A stretch of 6,579 nt of DNA from the NCBI GenBank assembly GCA_900543175.1, contig UQQO01000115.1:1-6579 (forward strand), in the 5' to 3' direction. The translations under genes and the position numbers were made by a program. Source of the DNA: an uncultured Fusobacterium sp. (GTDB lineage: Bacteria; Fusobacteriota; Fusobacteriia; Fusobacteriales; Fusobacteriaceae). The notes beneath the pieces are model-generated. The model worked only from the letters and a program-made list of their open reading frames with translations, had not been told where the DNA came from and made no database searches. Shown piece by piece: positions 5,815 through 6,579 of this stretch (position 1 is its first letter; each line of letters opens with the position of its first letter).

Positions 5815-6579
5815 ATGTCAAAATCTTTTTTAAGTCCGCCAGAAATAACTTCTGCTATTATCTCTATGGGAGTTGCTCGTGGAAATGAAAAAAATATTAT
5901 AAAAACTCTTGTTTCTGGATTTGTAGCAGGTATGTTTATTGCTCTTGCTGCTATTGGTAACACTACTGCTTCACAAACTCTCGCTCAAACCTTTGATGTT
6001 GGCTTTTCAAAATTCATTGGTGCTTGTATCTTTCCTATTGGACTTATGCTTTGTGTTTTCACAGGTTCATCTCTTTTTACTGGAAACAGTTTACTTTCTC
6101 TTGCATTTCTTTCAAAAGAGCTTAAATTTATAAATTTAGTAAAAAATCTTATTATTGTATGGATAGGAAACCTTTTAGGAAGTTTTTTCACTGCATATTT
6201 AGCTTTCTATGCTGGAGCTTTTAGTTCTCCTATTATTCAAAAGATTTTTTTAGATACTGGACTTTCAAAAATTAATCTTTCTTTTTCACAATGTGTTGCC
6301 AGTGGATTTTTCTGTAATATTCTTGTAGTTATGGGAATTATTATGGCTATGGGTTCTAATGATGCTACTGGTAAAATTTTAGGTTGTTGGTTTCCTGTGA
6401 TGCTTTTTGTTCTTAGTGGTTATCAACATGTTGTGGCAAATATGTTTATTATAGCTGTTGGAAAGATTCTTTCTCCAGAAAATTTCTCTTTAGCAGATAT
6501 ATTTATCAACCATTTTCTACCTACTTCAATAGGTAACTTTCTATCAGGTGGTATTTTCTTACCATTATTTCTATATTTT
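5815..6579 (+). CDS. Formate/nitrite transporter (FNT) family channel, 3' end cut by the window
   Basis: The open frame gives 255 residues with no stop before the edge. FNT proteins are pentameric, six-helix inner-membrane channels for formate, nitrite, hydrosulfide or lactate. Visible hallmarks are the N-terminal SPPEI (7-11), the discontinuous second helix with FTGSSLFTGN (82-91), KN at 110-111 with GNLLGS (118-123), and the fifth-helix motif YQHVVANMF (203-211). H205 there aligns with the central pore histidine of FocA (His209). Many FNT members have Glu before this His; here it is Gln204. The final stretch, SIGNFLSGGIFLPLFLYF, resembles the last helix, so probably only a few to about 20 residues are missing. 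The start has AGGAGG 5 nt upstream. Control by the upstream ZTP riboswitch favours formate as substrate, but the exact subclass (FocA, FdhC, NirC, HSC or other) is not settled. Confidence 0.9.
   Translation, partial: MSKSFLSPPEITSAIISMGVARGNEKNIIKTLVSGFVAGMFIALAAIGNTTASQTLAQTFDVGFSKFIGACIFPIGLMLCVFTGSSLFTGNSLLSLAFLSKELKFINLVKNLIIVWIGNLLGSFFTAYLAFYAGAFSSPIIQKIFLDTGLSKINLSFSQCVASGFFCNILVVMGIIMAMGSNDATGKILGCWFPVMLFVLSGYQHVVANMFIIAVGKILSPENFSLADIFINHFLPTSIGNFLSGGIFLPLFLYF

Noticed and set aside
5939..6191. Short open frames on both strands inside the FNT gene
   Set aside because: They overlap the conserved FNT reading frame; the leucine-rich or basic products are what shifted frames of such a gene would give.

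Overview
The window looks like chromosomal DNA of a low-GC, Gram-negative anaerobe, most likely a Fusobacterium of the F. varium / F. ulcerans / F. mortiferum type. The reasons are very AT-rich coding and spacer DNA, strong purine Shine-Dalgarno sites, a protein family mix typical of Fusobacteria (DUF554, YitT, WG repeats, a long TPR protein) and a ZTP riboswitch. This placement is inference; a Clostridium or Cetobacterium relative cannot be excluded.

Layout: five complete genes lie on the minus strand and read right to left. From about 5520 leftwards there is a likely operon of four genes: an exported WG-repeat protein (4702-5478), a small MscS-type mechanosensitive channel (3812-4666), a YitT-family membrane protein that overlaps the channel gene by 8 nt (2959-3819), and a 668-residue protein made almost entirely of 18 TPR units (910-2916). 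A hairpin terminator with a T-run (about 847-903) closes it. A DUF554 membrane protein (81-758) follows under its own likely promoter. At the left edge, a strong promoter (7-35, minus strand) points out of the window.

On the right, the 336-bp spacer 5479-5814 is divergent. It holds the leftward operon promoter, an 18-bp palindrome, a near-ideal rightward promoter, and a ZTP (pfl) riboswitch with an expression-platform terminator. These sit in front of a formate/nitrite transporter (FNT) gene that runs off the right edge almost complete. All parts of the aptamer can be paired by eye: P1, P2, P3 and a 5-bp pseudoknot. The predicted promoter places the start of transcription at the first base of P1.

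How the genes fit together: the best supported logic is the right end. ZTP/ZMP accumulates when 10-formyl-tetrahydrofolate is short, and this RNA would then let transcription continue into a formate-family channel, linking one-carbon shortage to formate movement. The leftward operon combines an exported protein, two inner-membrane proteins and a large cytoplasmic repeat scaffold. A shared envelope or osmotic-stress role is possible but not shown by the sequence. Three start sites were revised or questioned from Shine-Dalgarno placement (DUF554, WG protein, YitT). I saw no rRNA, tRNA, CRISPR array or insertion sequence.
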